Shown: piece by piece, positions 6,533-8,719 of the stretch
How the letters are laid out: each line of letters opens with the position of its first letter
Numbering within the stretch: position 1 is the stretch's first letter
Source: an uncultured Selenomonadales bacterium
Lineage (GTDB): Bacteria > Bacillota > Clostridia > Christensenellales > QALW01
Length of the DNA: 8,719 nucleotides
Reading direction: 5' to 3'
NCBI GenBank assembly: GCA_905200615.1
Contig: CAJKLB010000062.1
Span: 1 to 8,719, forward strand
The notes under the pieces: model-generated
The model's database searches: none
What the model saw: the letters and a program-made list of their open reading frames with translations, nothing else
What the model was told of the DNA's origin: nothing
Made by a program: the position numbers and the translations under genes

Positions 6533-7432
6533 TTATTTCTTTTTAACAGGAATCCAAATTTCAATAGTTCTGTCAGGATCCCCACCGACGATTCCCCAAT
6601 GGTAAACAGCAATCTCCGGAGCATTGATTATTTGATATTCCCCATTTGACAGCCACTGTGCAGCGATTTGTTTGCGAATCTCAAAGGATTCCGGAATCGG
6701 CATTTTCCGCTTCTCCGTTTCAAAAGCAGCATACGTTCTTTCGGGAATCCTGATTTTTTCAAACCGAAATTTTTCCATAAAATCAATTCCGGTTACATCG
6801 CTGTTATATAAGTTGTCAAACGCATATTGATCGGTTGTTGCAAAGATATAGAAATCATAACCGTTGTCATTTCTTTCGTAAGGACACAGTAGTCTGACAG
6901 TTTGTCATTTGACATTCCTTTTAACATCTACGCTCTCGTGGAAACGAAAAAGTTTTGTTCCTGTTTGTATCGCAACGCATCATAGGGCATACCATCAAAA
7001 TATCTTTTATAACCAAGAAGCGTAATTTAAGGTTTTGTTTGAATTCGATATTTCATAATTGTACCGCCTTCCAATGAAAATTTCAGTACAAAATGGGAAT
7101 AGAATTTCAGCGTACTGCCGTTATTTCGAGCCTGCGACGGCAATATACCGTGGAACTTCTGGAATGATTTTGCAAAGCTGTCCGAACTTTCATAGCCGTA
7201 CTTGAGCGCAATGTCAATGACTTTCGCATTACCCGCAGCCAGCTCCGCGCCTGCAAGCGATAACCTGCGGTTACGGATATACTCACCAATGGTAAATCCG
7301 CAAAGAATACTGAACACGTGCTGGAAGTGATAGCTTGATGAAAAACTCTGCGCCGCGACCGTCTCGTAATCAATCGTCTCTGTCAGATTGTCTTCGATAT
7401 AGTCAATTGCTTTTTGCAAACCAATAATCCAT
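6533..7432 (-). pseudogene. broken AraC-family regulator with GyrI-like effector-binding domain
   Basis: The parent gene encoded a regulator of about 290-300 residues. The N-terminal part (7419-7027) has the double helix-turn-helix of AraC/XylS proteins: SSSYHFQHVFSILCGF, IDIALKYGYESSDSFAKSF and FHGILPSQAR. The C-terminal part (up to 6533) ends in IEIWIPVKKK, typical of GyrI-like/AraC effector-binding domains. Homologous sequence continues between the two open pieces. In the HTH frame I read ITLLGYKRYFDGMPYD and QEQNFFVSTRA after a TAA stop (7029-7027), then a TAG stop (6930-6928). A one-base shift near 6871-6880 follows, and the new frame reads NDNGYDFYIFATTDQYAF into the last piece. At the 5' end an ATG (7432-7430) with a good ribosome binding site (GGCAGG) reads M-D-Y-W and is then out of phase by one T (near 7420). 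Four lesions make a functional full-length protein unlikely. A 130-residue HTH-only product from a TTG at 7419 is possible but lacks a well-placed ribosome binding site. Confidence 0.85.
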
Positions 7433-7475
7433 ATCCTTACCTGCCTTCATTCTATCAAAAGGCGATTTATATTCC

Positions 7476-7504
7476 CCCGATATTCCGTGCCGGATATCAT
7501 CGGG
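7476..7504. other. hairpin in the leader of the broken AraC gene
   Basis: On the minus strand CCCGATGATATCC pairs with GGAATATCGGG around a GGCAC loop: 11 base pairs with two single-base bulges. It lies between the candidate promoter and the ribosome binding site of the AraC gene, without a T-run. It could be an mRNA leader structure or an operator dyad. Confidence 0.45.
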
Positions 7505-7513
7505 TTGCTTCCG

Positions 7514-7543
7514 TTAATAATATAAAAAATCCAAGTCTGTCAA
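7514..7543 (-). promoter_or_regulatory. candidate promoter of the AraC-family gene
   Basis: A perfect TTGACA (7543-7538 on the minus strand) is followed by TATTAT after 15 nt or TATTAA after 18 nt. Either spacing is off the optimal 17, so strength is uncertain. Transcription would start about 75 nt before the ATG at 7432. Confidence 0.4.
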
Positions 7544-7732
7544 AACGATTGATCAATTCCCAAATTCGTCCTTTTTTTAAGGGATGCACGCTTATTTTTA
7601 GGTTGATAAAATAGCTTTCAAATCCGTTGGTCTTATCTATATAAAAAACACGTTTATAGAATAACAAAGGGGCAAATGGTGTGAAAAGCAAGCAAAAACT
7701 ATCCCCAAATTCAATGTGACCTAACTCAGACT
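7544..7732. other. intergenic region with no recognised feature
   Basis: AT-rich DNA. A minus-strand reading frame of 64 codons here has only a TTG start and no ribosome binding site, and its sequence matches no family I know, so it is not called. I see no promoter pair or RNA structure in it. Confidence 0.4.
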
Positions 7733-7780
7733 AAAGAAAAAGAGCCTGAACGCTAATTGCGTCCAAGCTTAATCTGGCTC
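7733..7780 (-). terminator. terminator downstream of the nucleotidyltransferase gene
   Basis: On the minus strand GAGCC (7780-7776) pairs with GGCTC (7746-7742), enclosing a second small stem ACGC/GCGT with an AATTA loop. The run TTTTTCTTT follows at once. The direction fits leftward transcripts coming from 7967-8611. Confidence 0.5.
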
Positions 7781-7785
7781 GTAGC

Positions 7786-7801
7786 ACCGAAAAAGATATC
7801 A
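7786..7801 (+). repeat. direct repeat, copy 1
   Basis: ACCGAAAAAGATATCA; matches the copy at 7911-7926 at 15 of 16 positions. The copies are 125 bp apart and bracket a segment holding a terminator-like hairpin. Confidence 0.5.
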
Positions 7802-7812
7802 CCAGATTTTTT

Positions 7813-7841
7813 GAAAAAGCCGCTTGTGGTAAGGCTTTTTC
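7813..7841. terminator. perfect hairpin, likely terminator
   Basis: GAAAAAGCC (7813-7821) pairs perfectly with GGCTTTTTC (7833-7841) around 11 nt, giving an A-tract, a GCC/GGC core and a T-tract in either direction. It lies about 125 bp after the stop codon of the leftward nucleotidyltransferase gene and may be its first terminator. On the plus strand a further TTTTTT follows at 7846. Confidence 0.5.
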
Positions 7842-7894
7842 GTCCTTTTTTATAAATCCGTACTGTCTCACCTGCGGGGGTTGTGATGCCATTT

Positions 7895-7920
7895 CTTTTT
7901 TTGGGTGCGAACCAAAAAAG
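7895..7920. other. A/T-rich hairpin
   Basis: TTTTTTGG (7897-7904) pairs with CCAAAAAA (7912-7919) around a GTGCGAA loop; C7895 and G7920 extend it with one bulge. Only two G-C pairs close the loop and no T-run follows, so it is a weak terminator at best. Its right arm overlaps the second direct repeat copy. Confidence 0.35.
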
Positions 7921-7926
7921 ATATCA
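7911..7926 (+). repeat. direct repeat, copy 2
   Basis: ACCAAAAAAGATATCA, one mismatch to the copy at 7786-7801. It ends 40 bp before the stop codon end of the nucleotidyltransferase gene. It may be a chance AT-rich match or the trace of a small insertion or duplication. Confidence 0.5.
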
Positions 7927-7966
7927 GGTAATTCAAATATCAATTGATTCTACCTGCTTCTTGCGA

Positions 7967-8611
7967 TTATGCTCTGTGCTTCATATAAATCTCATTTATC
8001 GCTTCAGCGTACAAGGCGCGTGATTTTTTTACCAGGCCCTCGTTATTGTTCTTTTTGTATAGATAGCAATCAAGGACTTCATCCCAATACCCGTGCTTTT
8101 TCAACCAATCTTCTTTGGGTTTAGTATAGTATCCTTTGGTCTGATCAGCCCAAACATATGATCGTTGTTCCTTCTTAAATCGTATGTACTGTTGGAGTAC
8201 TGAACCGGCTTTGTCGGTATAGTTGTTTACAATAGCGAAGTCACAACTTTGTATTATCCTTGAGCGCCAATGGTCAATTTTTTTGATTGTAAATACACGG
8301 GTTGAATCTTCACAGTATCCGTATCCATACCGACGAACCACTAAATTAAAAGCGTCCATCATGATATGTTTGATTTCTCCGGGGTCATATCTATCGTTAT
8401 CATAGAAAACATCAAGGTTTACATCAAAATCATATCCGATATTGCTCTTACGGTCGCAAGTAATCATATTGCGACTGCTGCTCCCAATGAATTGAAATTG
8501 GAAAGAGATATCCTTGTTTCGCAGTATGTCCTGAACCTCATTGATTATCTCGATCAACTCGTTTTTTGCCGGGGCAACTTCTTTCTTGGAAACATATTCG
8601 AAGTTGTACAT
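7967..8611 (-). CDS. small stand-alone nucleotidyltransferase-fold protein
   Basis: A 214-residue protein with the motif set of the DNA polymerase beta-like nucleotidyltransferase superfamily. FIGSSSRN (G43-S44-S45) fits the glycine-serine nucleotide-binding loop, YDFDVNLDV (D61 and D63) fits the first two metal-binding acids, and SCDFAIV (D124) fits the third. The C-terminal ~90 residues are rich in Lys, Tyr and Trp (QRSYVWADQTKGYY) and may bind nucleic acid or another partner. The motif spacing recalls CD-NTase-like and MNT-like enzymes, but the protein is shorter than a typical CD-NTase and has no effector or antitoxin partner gene next to it inside the window. What it transfers, and to what, is unknown. 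The start is certain: GAGGAGG stands 8 nt before the ATG. A strong sigma-A promoter lies upstream. Its AT-rich codon use and isolation suggest accessory DNA. Confidence 0.65.
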   Translation of the reverse strand: MYNFEYVSKKEVAPAKNELIEIINEVQDILRNKDISFQFQFIGSSSRNMITCDRKSNIGYDFDVNLDVFYDNDRYDPGEIKHIMMDAFNLVVRRYGYGYCEDSTRVFTIKKIDHWRSRIIQSCDFAIVNNYTDKAGSVLQQYIRFKKEQRSYVWADQTKGYYTKPKEDWLKKHGYWDEVLDCYLYKKNNNEGLVKKSRALYAEAINEIYMKHRA

Positions 8612-8669
8612 AGTTAAATCCTCCTCATATTTCCCAAGCCGCCCATTCAGTTCAAAACCAAATCATATT

Positions 8670-8697
8670 ATTATACTTGTTTTTTCTTCGTTGTCAA
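8670..8697 (-). promoter_or_regulatory. strong sigma-A promoter of the nucleotidyltransferase gene
   Basis: On the minus strand perfect TTGACA (8697-8692) and perfect TATAAT (8675-8670) are separated by 16 nt. Transcription would start near 8663, giving a leader of about 50 nt that carries the GAGGAGG ribosome binding site (8626-8620). Confidence 0.8.
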
Positions 8698-8702
8698 GAC
8701 CT

Positions 8703-8711
8703 ATTATAACA
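8703..8711 (-). promoter_or_regulatory. second candidate promoter, extended -10 element
   Basis: TGTTATAAT on the minus strand is an extended -10 (TGn before a perfect TATAAT). Its -35 position lies outside the window. It would start transcripts inside the -35 box of the downstream promoter, so the two could interfere or act in tandem. Confidence 0.35.
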
Positions 8712-8719
8712 CATTTTAG

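Noticed and set aside
7497..7691. Minus-strand reading frame of 64 codons upstream of the AraC remnant
   Set aside because: It has only a TTG start, no ribosome binding site, and contains the probable AraC promoter.
7731..7943. Minus-strand reading frame of 70 codons after the nucleotidyltransferase gene
   Set aside because: It runs through three hairpins and both direct repeat copies, which points to non-coding DNA.
1..8719. CRISPR array, tRNA, rRNA, intact insertion sequence or phage gene
   Set aside because: No regularly spaced repeats, tRNA-like cloverleaf, rRNA sequence, transposase or phage protein was recognised.

Overview
The window looks like chromosomal DNA of a low-to-mid GC Firmicute, most likely a gut-type Clostridia (Ruminococcaceae/Oscillospiraceae-like). 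This is inferred from strong AGGAGG-type ribosome binding sites, perfect sigma-A promoter boxes, A-tract/hairpin/T-tract terminators and the protein families present. No rRNA, tRNA, CRISPR array or intact transposase gene was seen.

Left part (1-368). The first bases appear to hold the 5' end of a leftward gene that runs off the window. The rest is AT-rich intergenic DNA with two compact hairpins at 50-114 and a weaker terminator-like hairpin at 266-300.

Centre left (369-4631), plus strand. An M14 zinc carboxypeptidase without a signal peptide (369-1421) is followed by a large three-part six-hairpin glycoside hydrolase-like protein, also without a signal peptide (1617-4553). A short terminator-like hairpin lies between them, and a bidirectional terminator follows the second gene. 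Both proteins look cytoplasmic and degradative, but no shared pathway is proven. The hydrolase region is visibly richer in G+C than its flanks.

Centre right (4752-7432), minus strand. A 550-residue ECF-type sigma factor carries regions 2 and 4 in its first third and a long non-sigma C-terminal extension. No separate anti-sigma gene is visible. An ECF-like promoter sits upstream of it, which suggests autoregulation. Directly upstream lies an AraC-family regulator (HTH plus GyrI-like effector-binding domain) broken by two stops and two frameshifts, so it is called a pseudogene.

Right part (7433-8719). About 530 bp of intergenic DNA holds several hairpins and a 16-nt near-perfect direct repeat. 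A small minus-strand protein with nucleotidyltransferase motifs follows (7967-8611), expressed from an excellent sigma-A promoter at 8670-8697. Its isolated position and AT-rich surroundings fit accessory DNA.

The least described items are the sigma factor with its long C-terminal extension, the unassigned six-hairpin hydrolase and the stand-alone nucleotidyltransferase. No clear multi-gene novel system is seen.
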